From positions 1 through 64,000 of the forward strand of contig NZ_MWLK01000023.1 of assembly GCF_002198715.1 (NCBI RefSeq): a stretch of 64,000 bases of DNA, given 5' to 3'. The DNA comes from Rhodomicrobium sp. R_RK_3. GTDB taxonomy: Bacteria; Pseudomonadota; Alphaproteobacteria; Rhizobiales; Rhodomicrobiaceae. The position numbers and the translations under genes are program-made. The notes beneath the pieces were generated by a model. The model was not told the DNA's origin and ran no database searches. It saw nothing but the letters and a program-made list of their open reading frames with translations. Below, piece by piece: positions 24,941 through 33,750 of the stretch. Within the stretch, counting starts at the first letter, position 1. Each line of letters begins with the position of its first letter.

Positions 24941-25103
24941 GCGTTCGTCCCCCAAAGATTGGGGACGATCGGCTAAAGCCTATTGGAAAACGGCACGAAG
25001 ATCCTGTTGTTTTCTAGAAAAGGTCGACCTAACCCATTGATATTCAGGACCGATCTAGACAACGCTCTCTTGGTAAGCGGTTGAAAAACCACCGACAGCT
25101 GGC

Positions 25104-25150
25104 GATTGAAAATCCGCGTGTCGGTGGTTCGATTCCGCCCCTGGGCACCA
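25104..25150 (+). repeat. tRNA-Phe 3' half: attachment site of the integrated element
   Basis: From the anticodon loop (TTGAAAA with anticodon GAA at 25108-25110) to CCA at 25148-25150 the sequence matches alphaproteobacterial tRNA-Phe: 3' anticodon stem TCCGC, T-arm GGTGG-TTCGATT-CCGCC, acceptor CCTGGGC, A, CCA. The 5' half is missing: no GCCCAGG lies upstream and the 5' anticodon stem reads GGCGA where GCGGA would pair. A 3' tRNA fragment of this kind is the usual footprint of a tyrosine-recombinase element. An 11-base inverted repeat (25087-25097 with 25119-25129) overlaps it. Confidence 0.82.
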
Positions 25151-25171
25151 ACATTTTCTTTGCCTTTGGTC

Positions 25172-26326
25172 TCAAACCAGATTCCCGGTCGAAATCCCCA
25201 ATGTTTCGCCGAAGGCTTGCAGATATGCCTTCAACGATCGCGGACGGTAGAGGCGCTTTTCAAAAAGCGCCTCCGCGGGCGACTTGATCCGCCGCTGGCC
25301 CACCTCGGCGACTTCGCCGAGCGAGGCGCCAGCGGGCCCGTCGCGCCACTCACGCGGCGCGATCGCGGCGAGGCTGAAGCCTTTGGCGGTGTCGACGGAG
25401 GTGGTGTGGTCGATGCCGTCGCGATAGCGCTCGAGGAGGGCCTCATCGATCGCCAGGCCCCGCGCCGATGCGCCCTCGACCACCCAGATCAGCGCGGCCT
25501 GCCATAAGCCGTTGAAAGTGGTGCCCCCACCGACGGTGCTGTGGTCGCCGGGAAACCAGATCTGCTCATAAGGCGGTGTCGCCGGGTGCGACGCGCCGGC
25601 CGCCATGTTGAGCGCGTCCAGATTGCTCCAGGGGGCGGGCTTGAAGGTGCTTCGCCTCTCGTCGATCGCCAGGGCGTGACGCGCACTCTTGACCATCCGG
25701 CTCAATGCGAGGTCATGGAACTGGTAGCGCTTGTTGAAGCGGTTTGCAAAAATGGAACTGCCGGGGATGCCGAGGGAGCCGACCGTATCCCATACGCCGA
25801 TATATTCGATCGACAAAGGATGCTGATCGACGGCTGCGTTTCCCTCCGCCGTATACACGGCAATGCTGTTCTCGCGGCGGAATTGAACCAGTTCGGCCGC
25901 ATCCGGCCCGGCCTCCCGGTTCCGGCTCTGATAGGTTTCGATCGTTTTGCCGAAAAGATGGAGGCGGTCTTTCCGCAAGATGCCGCAAGCCCTCAGCATC
26001 CCGGCAAAGGAACGTGCACTGAAGGCACCGCGGGAGAAGCCGAATAGGTAAATCCGGTCGCCCGGCGCATAGTTGAAGATCAAATAGCGGTAGGCGCGTT
26101 CGATATTGTCCATAAGTCCGAAGCCGAAGGCGCCGCTGAGCAGACGGTTGATGCTGTTGCCGAACGCGACCTCCATCGAGCCCACGCCTTCGTCGTAGCA
26201 CACCGCCTGCACGACGCCTCGGGCGTCCGCCGGCGATACCAATTGGGCGGCTTTTATGACATTCGTCGGAAACTGGGCGTCGACAGTATTCCAGGTCCCA
26301 TCAAAGCAGATTACGATGTTTTTCAT
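25172..26326 (-). CDS. DUF2235 family alpha/beta hydrolase (phospholipase-like)
   Basis: 384 residues. The start MKNIVICFDGTWN is the classic DUF2235 opening. The nucleophile elbow GFSRGAF has S98, followed by YIGVWDTVGSLG with the likely catalytic Asp and FPGDHSTVGGG with the His. This family includes Tle1-type type VI secretion lipases, but here no secretion genes or immunity gene are adjacent, so a housekeeping or orphan-toxin role stays open. It is the first gene outside the tRNA-Phe scar. Confidence 0.87.
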   Translation of the reverse strand: MKNIVICFDGTWNTVDAQFPTNVIKAAQLVSPADARGVVQAVCYDEGVGSMEVAFGNSINRLLSGAFGFGLMDNIERAYRYLIFNYAPGDRIYLFGFSRGAFSARSFAGMLRACGILRKDRLHLFGKTIETYQSRNREAGPDAAELVQFRRENSIAVYTAEGNAAVDQHPLSIEYIGVWDTVGSLGIPGSSIFANRFNKRYQFHDLALSRMVKSARHALAIDERRSTFKPAPWSNLDALNMAAGASHPATPPYEQIWFPGDHSTVGGGTTFNGLWQAALIWVVEGASARGLAIDEALLERYRDGIDHTTSVDTAKGFSLAAIAPREWRDGPAGASLGEVAEVGQRRIKSPAEALFEKRLYRPRSLKAYLQAFGETLGISTGNLV

Positions 26327-26572
26327 CTCACCCCCGAAACATCAACATCTTGCAAAATCGTCTTCCGCAGCCGAGAAATATTCAAGCTGACATTGGCTGT
26401 CGCATTTCGATGGCCCCATTCTCGACGAGAATCCTTAGGGGTCAGTATGGCATTTCGCGTTGACGTGAAAAGGCGAAACTGGGCGGAGCTTGGTCAAATG
26501 CCTGTAACGCTGAGCGCGCAAAATCATGAGGACGGCCGGTCGACCGGCTGATCGCAGATCAGCGAGAGCCCT

Positions 26573-26866
26573 ATGCAGAAATTGGTTCACGACCCTCAAG
26601 ATCGGATCGAACGCATCGACGAATTCTGGGCGGCGGTCAGCGTCGACGGAAATGGTCAGGTGCTCTGCGCGACGAGACTCAATGGCATGGTGATCCCACT
26701 GATTGCCGCCGACGATTCAGGTCTTATCTGGGTCAAGGAGCAGGCCGAAAAGCTCGCCACGCTGACAGGCAGGCGCATCAAGCTGATCAAGCTGACGGGT
26801 CGCGTGGAGTTTGAAGAATTGTGGGGCGCAGGGGAGGGCGGGGCACCGATCCCGCGAAATCCGTAG
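26573..26866 (+). CDS. Hypothetical protein
   Basis: 97 residues, soluble. FWAAVSVDGNGQVLCATRLNG and the later KLATLTGRRIKLIKLTGRVE suggest an alternating strand pattern with a helix between. No family recognised. GCGAGAG lies upstream of the ATG. A strong hairpin follows the gene at 26890. Confidence 0.55.
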   Translation: MQKLVHDPQDRIERIDEFWAAVSVDGNGQVLCATRLNGMVIPLIAADDSGLIWVKEQAEKLATLTGRRIKLIKLTGRVEFEELWGAGEGGAPIPRNP

Positions 26867-26889
26867 AACGCGGCGTTGAGATTGAGATA

Positions 26890-26917
26890 AACCGCCGCGC
26901 CTGGGCGCGCGGCGGTT
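26890..26917. terminator. Hairpin between convergent genes
   Basis: Eleven base pairs (AACCGCCGCGC / GCGCGGCGGTT) around a six-base loop, with A-run and T-run ends on each side, placed between two convergent genes. It could end transcription in both directions. Confidence 0.55.
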
Positions 26918-27022
26918 TAGCGCTCGGTCTCTCATCTGCTCCGTCCGATCGTTGGGCAGGGGCAGGCAACAGCGTGATCGGCTCGGGCTTACCTGGCCGG
27001 GCGAGCCCGATCCGCATTCCGT

Positions 27023-30000
27023 TTACACCCCGCCCCAAATCTCCTGCGGCGGCAGGTCGCCATCCTCTTTCGGGCCGCCGGTGATGCCGTATTGCTCCAG
27101 GATCGGATTGAGATTGGCGTAGAAATCCTCCTGCTGGTTGGCGTGTTTCACCACCTCCCAGATCGCCAGGCCGAAGACCGCGATGGCGGCAAAGCCGGCG
27201 GCCGCGATGCCGAGCACGCCGGCCGCGACGCCAAGGCCGCTCACCAGCCCGGGCGCCGCCCCGAACAGCGACGCGATGGCCTCCGCCGTGGTGGCGATGC
27301 CGGCGCCGATGCCCAGAATGCCGCCGGTCAGGCTGATGCCGCCATTGACGTTGTCGCCCTGGTTGAGGCTGTTAACGCCCGCCGCGATGCCGAAGCCGCC
27401 CGCCAGCAGGCCGCCGACGCCGCCGATCAGCTTGCCGTAATTCTCGATCTTGCCGAGCGCGTCATTGGTCAGCCAGTTGGCCGGGCGGCTCGCGGGGTCG
27501 AGCGACTTGGTATATTTCGAGCTGCCTTCCAGCAGCAGCCCGGTGAACTGCATCGCCGCTGCGACCTTGTTCGCCTGAGCCTGCGGCGTGGTGCCGTTCT
27601 GTACGCCGCGCGCGATCAGGATGCCGCCCATGAAGGCCGCGCTGACGATATGGAACATGCCCTTGCCATAGGCGGCCGAGATGGTCCCGTCGGGCTTGGG
27701 CAGGACATTCAGCTTGGCGAGGGCATCGGTCAGCTTGGCGCCCTGGCGCACATCGTCCCAGACGCCGCGGAAGGCGCCGACGATGGCGTCGGTGCTGATG
27801 CGGGTGCCGCTCGCGTCGGTGAACATCTGCGGATTGTCGCGCTGCGCCTCGTCCAGCGCCGCGCGCAGCTTGGTCTCGTCGAGATTGCCGTTGCCATCGC
27901 CGAACGCCGCCAGGAATTCCTCCTGCGTCGATGTGCCGAAGATTTCGTCGGAGACGATGTCGACCAGGTTGGTTTCCAGCTTGCCGGCATTGTCGGCGAC
28001 GAGCTGCGGGTCGAGCACCATGTTGAACGCCGCGACGTCGGCGGAGAAATTCGACAGCGCGGTCTCGACGCCGGTGCCCCCGGCGATGGCGTCCTTGAGC
28101 GATTTGCCGCTGACGATATTGTCGAGGTAATATTGCCGGATCTCGCCCTCATGGCCCGACCGGCCGACGATCCCGGCAAGGTCCGGCTTGCCCTCGCGGC
28201 CGAGCGCCATATGCAGGATCTGGCCCTGCATGGCGAACGTCTGCACGCCCTGGCTGAGGCTGATCGGATTGCCCTTGTCGTCCTTCATGGCGAGGATGTC
28301 GTTGAGGCCGCCGCCCTCGGCGAATTTGCCGTCGTAATAATTCGCGATCTGGCTCTTCAGATTGGGGTCGGCATTGACGAGGGACTGCAATGCCTGCGCC
28401 CGCCCGTCGGCGAGATAGGTCTGCACGTCCTTGTCGTTGGCCAGGAGCTCGATCTTGGCCAGCAGGTCGGCCTTGACCTTGTCCTTGTTGGGATTGATGC
28501 CGTTGTCTGAGCCATAAGGGTTCCACAGCTCGCTCTTGACGCCCGCCTCCAGCGTGCCGACGGCGGAGAGAAGTTGCATCATCACGGCGGCCTTGGTCTT
28601 GCCGTCGTAATTCTCAGGATGGGCGAACACATCCGGGCCCAGCTTGGAGGTGTCGACGCCGTCGACCATGGAGAGAGTCGCGGCGCCGTTCAGCAGGTTG
28701 ATGAATTCGGCGTCGCTCTTGGGGGCGTAATTGCCGAGCCATTGCTTGACGTTCTCGACGCCAAACGTGCCGTCATTCTTGCTGGTCGCGGGATTGTCGC
28801 CGGCCATGTCGAGCTGGCGCAGCATGCCGGGATTGGACCACAGCCGGGCGGCATTGCGCACATCCTCGCTGAGGCCGGGATTGGCATCGGCGAAGGCCGA
28901 GAGCTGCTGGCTGTTCAGATAGGTGTGGCCCTCGCCGATGATGACCCGGTTGGCCGCCACCAGGGCCGCGTCCCTCGCCAGCGACTTGGAGAGGTCGCCT
29001 GCATTGCCGTTCTTCTCCACATAGGCCTTATAGGCCGCGCCGGCGGTTTTGATGTCGGCCTTGTATTTCTCGATGAAGGCATCGACCTCGGCGTGGGTGA
29101 TGGTGTTGTCCTGCGTGTCGCCGCCGCCGACATCGAGCGCATTGATCAGCGAGTGGTTGTCAGTGATGAATTTCAGCGCGGCCTGGGCTTCGGGCGGCAG
29201 TCCAGAGAGGTCGCCGAAATTGCGGCCCTTGTTCATGCCCCAGGCTTCCCAGTTCTCCGACAGCATCTGCGCGGCGGCGAGCGGGCGGTTCCAGACCGCC
29301 TTCAGCCGGGCCTTGTCCTCCTCGCTCATGCCCGCCGTCAGATCGTCCCAGACCTTGAGCGCTTCCGGCGTGGAATAGCGGGTCTGGTCGAGATAGGCGC
29401 CGGGATCGGCGGTCGGATCGATGACATCGGGGTCGGCGATCAGGGACGGGCTTGCCGGGTTGACCGGATGCAGCGCGGCGCTCGCCTCGGTCAGATCCTT
29501 CAGCCGCTCGCCGTCCCGCGTCTCGGCGGGCGCGTCCATGCGGCCCTTGACCCATGCGGAGAATTTTTCGCCGGCAGCTCCGGCGGCCTCGCGCGCCTTT
29601 TCGAGGAAGGCCACCGCGTCGGCCTTGGTGATGACATTGTCCGTCGCCGTGCCGCCGCCAAGGTCCAGCCCTTCGAGCAGCTCGGGATTGGCAGCGATCC
29701 ATTTCAGCACCACCTGTGCTTCCGGCGGCAGATCGGACGGAGGATTGGCGAAGGAGACCCCTTTATGCATGCCCCAGGCGTCCCAATTGTCGATCAGCAT
29801 GCGCACCGCCGCGATCGGGCGGTTCAGCTCCACCTGCGCCTTATGCCGCTCGTCGCCGGTCAGATCGGCGGTCAGCCCGTCCCAGATCTCCAGATTGTGG
29901 TCCTCGAAGACCATGTCGCCCACGACGTCATAGGTGGTTTTGGAGTAGTCCGAATTGTCCAGGATGCTTTCGGCGTCGGCGGGCGGCTGATCGGTTCGCG

Positions 30001-30142
30001 CCAGCACCGCGAAATTGCCGGGCCGCGCCTTGGGGTTTGCGGCATCCACCACGCGTTGCCAGGCCAGGAAAATGGCGGGATCAACGTTGGGATCGCCGGG
30101 CGGGGTGTTTGGCGGGCTGACGGGATTTACGGTTGTGGCCAT
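27023..30142 (-). CDS. Large HrpK/HrpF/NolX-like protein with EF-hand-like repeats
   Basis: 1039 residues from ATG 30142 (MATTVNPVSPP; GAGGA upstream), preferred over a longer frame. Three N-terminal repeats contain calcium-loop-like segments: LDLGGGTATDNVITKAD (149-165), LDVGGGDTQDNTITHAE (326-342) and LDMAGDNPATSKNDG (434-448); repeats 1 and 2 share LNRP-AA--ML--NW-AWGM-KG. The C-terminal ~200 residues are Gly/Ala-rich and hydrophobic. This combination resembles type III translocon/effector proteins HrpF/NolX and HrpK. No signal peptide and no secretion genes nearby. Family assignment is from memory of pattern, not a search. Confidence 0.6.
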   Translation of the reverse strand: MATTVNPVSPPNTPPGDPNVDPAIFLAWQRVVDAANPKARPGNFAVLARTDQPPADAESILDNSDYSKTTYDVVGDMVFEDHNLEIWDGLTADLTGDERHKAQVELNRPIAAVRMLIDNWDAWGMHKGVSFANPPSDLPPEAQVVLKWIAANPELLEGLDLGGGTATDNVITKADAVAFLEKAREAAGAAGEKFSAWVKGRMDAPAETRDGERLKDLTEASAALHPVNPASPSLIADPDVIDPTADPGAYLDQTRYSTPEALKVWDDLTAGMSEEDKARLKAVWNRPLAAAQMLSENWEAWGMNKGRNFGDLSGLPPEAQAALKFITDNHSLINALDVGGGDTQDNTITHAEVDAFIEKYKADIKTAGAAYKAYVEKNGNAGDLSKSLARDAALVAANRVIIGEGHTYLNSQQLSAFADANPGLSEDVRNAARLWSNPGMLRQLDMAGDNPATSKNDGTFGVENVKQWLGNYAPKSDAEFINLLNGAATLSMVDGVDTSKLGPDVFAHPENYDGKTKAAVMMQLLSAVGTLEAGVKSELWNPYGSDNGINPNKDKVKADLLAKIELLANDKDVQTYLADGRAQALQSLVNADPNLKSQIANYYDGKFAEGGGLNDILAMKDDKGNPISLSQGVQTFAMQGQILHMALGREGKPDLAGIVGRSGHEGEIRQYYLDNIVSGKSLKDAIAGGTGVETALSNFSADVAAFNMVLDPQLVADNAGKLETNLVDIVSDEIFGTSTQEEFLAAFGDGNGNLDETKLRAALDEAQRDNPQMFTDASGTRISTDAIVGAFRGVWDDVRQGAKLTDALAKLNVLPKPDGTISAAYGKGMFHIVSAAFMGGILIARGVQNGTTPQAQANKVAAAMQFTGLLLEGSSKYTKSLDPASRPANWLTNDALGKIENYGKLIGGVGGLLAGGFGIAAGVNSLNQGDNVNGGISLTGGILGIGAGIATTAEAIASLFGAAPGLVSGLGVAAGVLGIAAAGFAAIAVFGLAIWEVVKHANQQEDFYANLNPILEQYGITGGPKEDGDLPPQEIWGGV

Positions 30143-30517
30143 GGAGTCCTCGTGACGCGCGTGCCTGTCGCCAAGGCAGCCGCTATCCTTCGGCCGCGAG
30201 GATGCTGCCGGCAAAATCGCTGCCTTTGGGAAGGTCACTAGATGCGAAGACTGTAGAGCGGCGAGATGACAGGTGTTTGAAAAGTCGGCCGCGCTCGCGC
30301 AAATCGGGTCGATTTGCGTGCCTTGGCGCGCAATGGCGTCGCGACCACGTCCCTTTATACTATTGTCATAAAGGGAGCCTATATTATAGTTTGCAATAAT
30401 TGCCGATGCTAATTGACTTATATTGTCAGTCGCGCGGGTTTTATTGCGTTGCCTTCTTTTATTTGGTCTAGCGCGTGGAAGCGTTACCGCCGGTTTTGCC
30501 AGGCGGCGGCGTGCCCT
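30143..30517. other. Gap of 375 bases with a palindrome, promoter region of the HrpK-like gene
   Basis: It separates two minus-strand genes. The stretch near 30340-30430 is AT-rich and contains CCCTTTAT (30351-30358) and ATAAAGGG (30368-30375), an 8-bp inverted repeat with a 9-base spacer, a possible operator. No gene is visible. Confidence 0.45.
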
Positions 30518-31291
30518 CTATCCTGCTTTGCAGGCGGCGATCTCCGCCGGCCGCTTGCGCGCTTCGGCTGCTGGCGGAGTGAAGATGGCAAGATATGTAT
30601 CGCTGCCCGCCAGCGAATGCACAGCGACCTGGCGGTAGCCGACGGCGGCGAGTTCACAGGCGAGCAATTCCGGAGGGGTGCCGTGTCTGGAGGTTGCCGC
30701 GCGTGTGTCGACAATGCCCACCTGCCCGCCGCGCTTGAGTGCCGGAGCGAGATTGTAGAGCAGAGCGTAGGGGTCTGAGATCTCGTGATACATGTGAACG
30801 AGGATCGCCACATCGACGGAGGCCGGGGGAAGCCGCGGATCGTGCGCCTCGCCGAGGCTGACGGTGACGTTCTTCAGGTCGAGCGCTTTCACGCGCTCAC
30901 CCAGATCCTTGAGATATGAAGCTTCGACATCTTGCGCGAAGATGCGGCCCCGAGGCCCGACAACGGGAGAAAGCCGGACCGTCAGATAGCCGCTACCCGC
31001 GCCGATATCGGCAACGGTCATGCCGGGCCGCATGCCCAGCAGGCGCGCAAGCTGGCCCGGCTCGTCAAACCCGTCCCGTTCCTCCTCGCTGTGCCATAGC
31101 GGCGCGACGATATCGGCAACCGGGCGATCGGGCTTGGGAAATTGCGTCGCGGGCGCGCCGGCGGGACCGAGGAACCGATGATCCGCCGCGCCGGTCTGGC
31201 TGACGCTGGCCAGATACAGGGCGATTGCCAGCATCGCCCAGCTTGCGCCGCGCCACATCCGACTATCAGCGATAAGCGCAAGCTGCCCCAT
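30518..31291 (-). CDS. SAM-dependent methyltransferase-like protein with signal peptide
   Basis: 257 residues from ATG 31291 (GGAGGG upstream). The first ~35 residues look like a signal peptide (WAMLAIALYLASVSQTGAADH). A class I methyltransferase fold follows: motif I VADIGAGSGYLTVRL (~100-115), then IFAQDVE and DVAILVHMYHEI. Such apparently exported methyltransferases occur in proteobacteria, yet SAM is not expected in the periplasm, so the fold may have another role or the segment may be an anchor. Next to paoABC-type genes on the same strand. Confidence 0.75.
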   Translation of the reverse strand: MGQLALIADSRMWRGASWAMLAIALYLASVSQTGAADHRFLGPAGAPATQFPKPDRPVADIVAPLWHSEEERDGFDEPGQLARLLGMRPGMTVADIGAGSGYLTVRLSPVVGPRGRIFAQDVEASYLKDLGERVKALDLKNVTVSLGEAHDPRLPPASVDVAILVHMYHEISDPYALLYNLAPALKRGGQVGIVDTRAATSRHGTPPELLACELAAVGYRQVAVHSLAGSDTYLAIFTPPAAEARKRPAEIAACKAG

Positions 31292-31509
31292 GATCGACCC
31301 TCCGCGTAAGCTGTGTTGACCCGCATCTGTATCGGCCAAGCGGCGCATGCTCTCCGGATGGCTCAGCATACGTCGGCAAGACGCTTGGTATTCAGGTGCT
31401 TCATGCGATGGCCGAAATTAAGGCTGGAAGCGCGCGCCATGCAGGGCGCGTCGCTCGACCGTCCCACGCGGCGAGGGCTTTGAAGGGCTGCGCACGGCCT
31501 TAAGCGCTA

Positions 31510-31542
31510 GGCCCTGGAGGGCTTCTTTCGCCCTCCAGGGCC
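31510..31542 (-). terminator. Strong hairpin after the paoC-like gene
   Basis: Thirteen base pairs (GGCCCTGGAGGGC / GCCCTCCAGGGCC) with a seven-base loop, two bases beyond the paoC stop. It lacks a clean T-run on the minus strand, so it may act as a 3'-end stabiliser as much as a terminator. Confidence 0.6.
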
Positions 31543-31544
31543 GG

Positions 31545-33746
31545 TCACGCGACCTCGGGGAGGCGATCGAGATATTTGTCGAGAGTGATTGGGTAATCGC
31601 GGACACGGACGCCGGTGGCATTGTAGATCGCATTGGCCACCGCCGCGCCGACGCCGCAAATGCCGAGCTCGCCGACGCCCTTGGCCTTCATCGGCGAGGA
31701 GATCGGATCGGTCTCGTCGAGGAAGATCACCTCCTGGTGCGGAATGTCGCCATGCACCGGCACTTCATATCCCGCCAGATCATGGTTGACGAAGAAGCCG
31801 CGCCGCTTGTCGATGGCAAGCTCCTCCATCAGCGCGGCGCCCGCGCCCATGGTCATCGCGCCGATGACCTGGCTGCGCGCCGATTTCGGATTGAGGATGC
31901 GGCCCGCGGCGCACACCGCGAGCATGCGGCGGATGCGGCTCTCGCCGGTCGCGGCGTCGACGCCGACTTCGACGAAATGCGCCCCGAACGTCGATTGCTG
32001 GTACTTCTTGTCGAGGTCGCCATATTCGATGCCGTCCTCGGCGACGATCTCGCCCGCACGCGCCGCCTCGGCCAACGGCGCAGCGCGATTGCCCGCGCGC
32101 ACCTGCCCGTCCGCGAACACCGCATCGGCGGAGTTGATGCCGAGCTTCTGGGCGACGGCCTCGCGCAATTTCGTGCAGGCGGCGAAGACGCCGGCGGTCG
32201 AATTGTTGGCGCCCCACTGGCCGCCTGAACCGCAGGAGACCGGGAAGCTGGAATCGCCGAGCCGGACCACGACCTTGTCGAGCGGCACGCCCATCATCTC
32301 GGCGGCGGTCTGGCCGATGATCGTGTAGGTGCCGGTGCCGATATCGGTCATGTCGGTCTCGACGGTGACGATGCCGCTGAGCCGGACGCGTGCCGCCGAT
32401 TTGTTCAGCAAATTATTACGGAACGCCGCCGCCACGCCCATGCCGACCAGCCAGCGGCCATCGCGCACCTTCGCCGGCTGCGGATTTCGCCGACCCCAGC
32501 CGAACTGCTCGGCGCCTGTGCGCAGGCAGGCGATGAGACGGCGCTGCGAGAAGGGCCGCTCCGGCTTTTCCGGGTCGACCTGGGTGTCGTTGAGGATGCG
32601 GAACTCGATCGGGTCGATGCCCGCCTTCTCCGCGATCTCATCGATGGCGATCTCCAGCGCCATCATGCCGGGAGCCTCGCCGGGCGCGCGCATGGAATTG
32701 CCTTCCGGCAGGTCGAGCACGGCGAGCCGCATCGCGGTCATGCGGTTGGCGCCGGCATAGAGCAGGCGTGTCTGGCTGACCGCCGTTTCAGGTTCGCCCC
32801 CGGGCAGGTCGCCGGACCAGCTTTCGTGACCGATAGCGGTGATCTTGCCGTCCGTGCCGGTGCCGATGCGGATACGCTGGATGGTGGCGGGCCGATGTGT
32901 CGTGTTGTTCATGATCAGGGGACGCTGCAAGGTAACCTTCACCGCCCGCTTTGCCGCCAGCGCCGCAAGGGCCGCGAGCAGGGCGTCGGAGCGGACGAAG
33001 AGCTTGCCGCCGAAACCGCCGCCGATATAGGGCGAGATCAAGCGCACATTCTCCTTCGGGACGCCGAGCGTCTTCGACACATCGCCAACGCCCCAGGCGA
33101 TCATCTGATTGGAGGTCCACAGCGTCAGCTTGTTGCCGTCCCAGGCGGCAATCGAGGCATGGGGCTCCATCATCGCATGGGAATGGTCTGGCGTGGTGTA
33201 GGTCGCATCGAGCTGCACAGGGGCCGCCGCGAATGCGCCGGCGAAATCTCCGACCGCCGTATCGGCCGCGCCGCCGGGGCCTTCCTTCGGTGGCACGCCG
33301 GTGTTTTTCACCTCGGCGAGGTCGAATGCGCCTTTGGCCTCCTCGTAGCCGATGCGGACCAATGCCGCGGCGGCGCGCGCCTGCTCGAATGTTTCGGCGA
33401 CGACGACGGCGACCGCCTGATGGTAGTGCTCGATATCGGGGCCGCCGAGCAGCTTGGCGGTGTTGTACTTGCCCTTTTCCAGCGGGCCGACGCTGTCCGC
33501 CGTCACGATGGCGAGGACGCCGGGCGCAGAGCGGGCGCGCCCGAGCTCCATGGATGCGATGCGGCCCTTGGCGATGGCCGCGCCGATCACATAGCCGTAG
33601 GCCGCGTTGGGCGCCGCATTATGCTGCTCATAGGCATAGGGCGCGGTGCCGGTGGTCTTCACCGGCCCGTCGATCCGGTCGGTGGGCTTGCCGATGATCT
33701 TAAGCTGGTCGATGGGGTTGGTCGTGGCTGGCGTATCGAATTTCAT
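31545..33746 (-). CDS. paoC: Aldehyde oxidoreductase molybdenum-binding subunit (PaoC-like)
   Basis: 733 residues, the same size as E. coli PaoC (732). It binds molybdopterin cytosine dinucleotide and oxidises aromatic aldehydes in the periplasmic PaoABC enzyme. The family landmarks are present: GGGFGGKL for cofactor contact, SMRAPGEAPG, and the catalytic Glu in KGVGELG at E693. It is the last gene of a three-gene operon whose first subunit carries a Tat signal, so the complex is exported folded. Start ATG 33746 lies five bases beyond the FAD-subunit stop. Confidence 0.93.
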   Translation of the reverse strand: MKFDTPATTNPIDQLKIIGKPTDRIDGPVKTTGTAPYAYEQHNAAPNAAYGYVIGAAIAKGRIASMELGRARSAPGVLAIVTADSVGPLEKGKYNTAKLLGGPDIEHYHQAVAVVVAETFEQARAAAALVRIGYEEAKGAFDLAEVKNTGVPPKEGPGGAADTAVGDFAGAFAAAPVQLDATYTTPDHSHAMMEPHASIAAWDGNKLTLWTSNQMIAWGVGDVSKTLGVPKENVRLISPYIGGGFGGKLFVRSDALLAALAALAAKRAVKVTLQRPLIMNNTTHRPATIQRIRIGTGTDGKITAIGHESWSGDLPGGEPETAVSQTRLLYAGANRMTAMRLAVLDLPEGNSMRAPGEAPGMMALEIAIDEIAEKAGIDPIEFRILNDTQVDPEKPERPFSQRRLIACLRTGAEQFGWGRRNPQPAKVRDGRWLVGMGVAAAFRNNLLNKSAARVRLSGIVTVETDMTDIGTGTYTIIGQTAAEMMGVPLDKVVVRLGDSSFPVSCGSGGQWGANNSTAGVFAACTKLREAVAQKLGINSADAVFADGQVRAGNRAAPLAEAARAGEIVAEDGIEYGDLDKKYQQSTFGAHFVEVGVDAATGESRIRRMLAVCAAGRILNPKSARSQVIGAMTMGAGAALMEELAIDKRRGFFVNHDLAGYEVPVHGDIPHQEVIFLDETDPISSPMKAKGVGELGICGVGAAVANAIYNATGVRVRDYPITLDKYLDRLPEVA

Positions 33747-33750
33747 GGGG

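Noticed and set aside
25081-25150. Complete tRNA gene
   Set aside because: The 5' acceptor and D arm of tRNA-Phe are absent and the 5' anticodon stem does not pair; only the 3' half is present.
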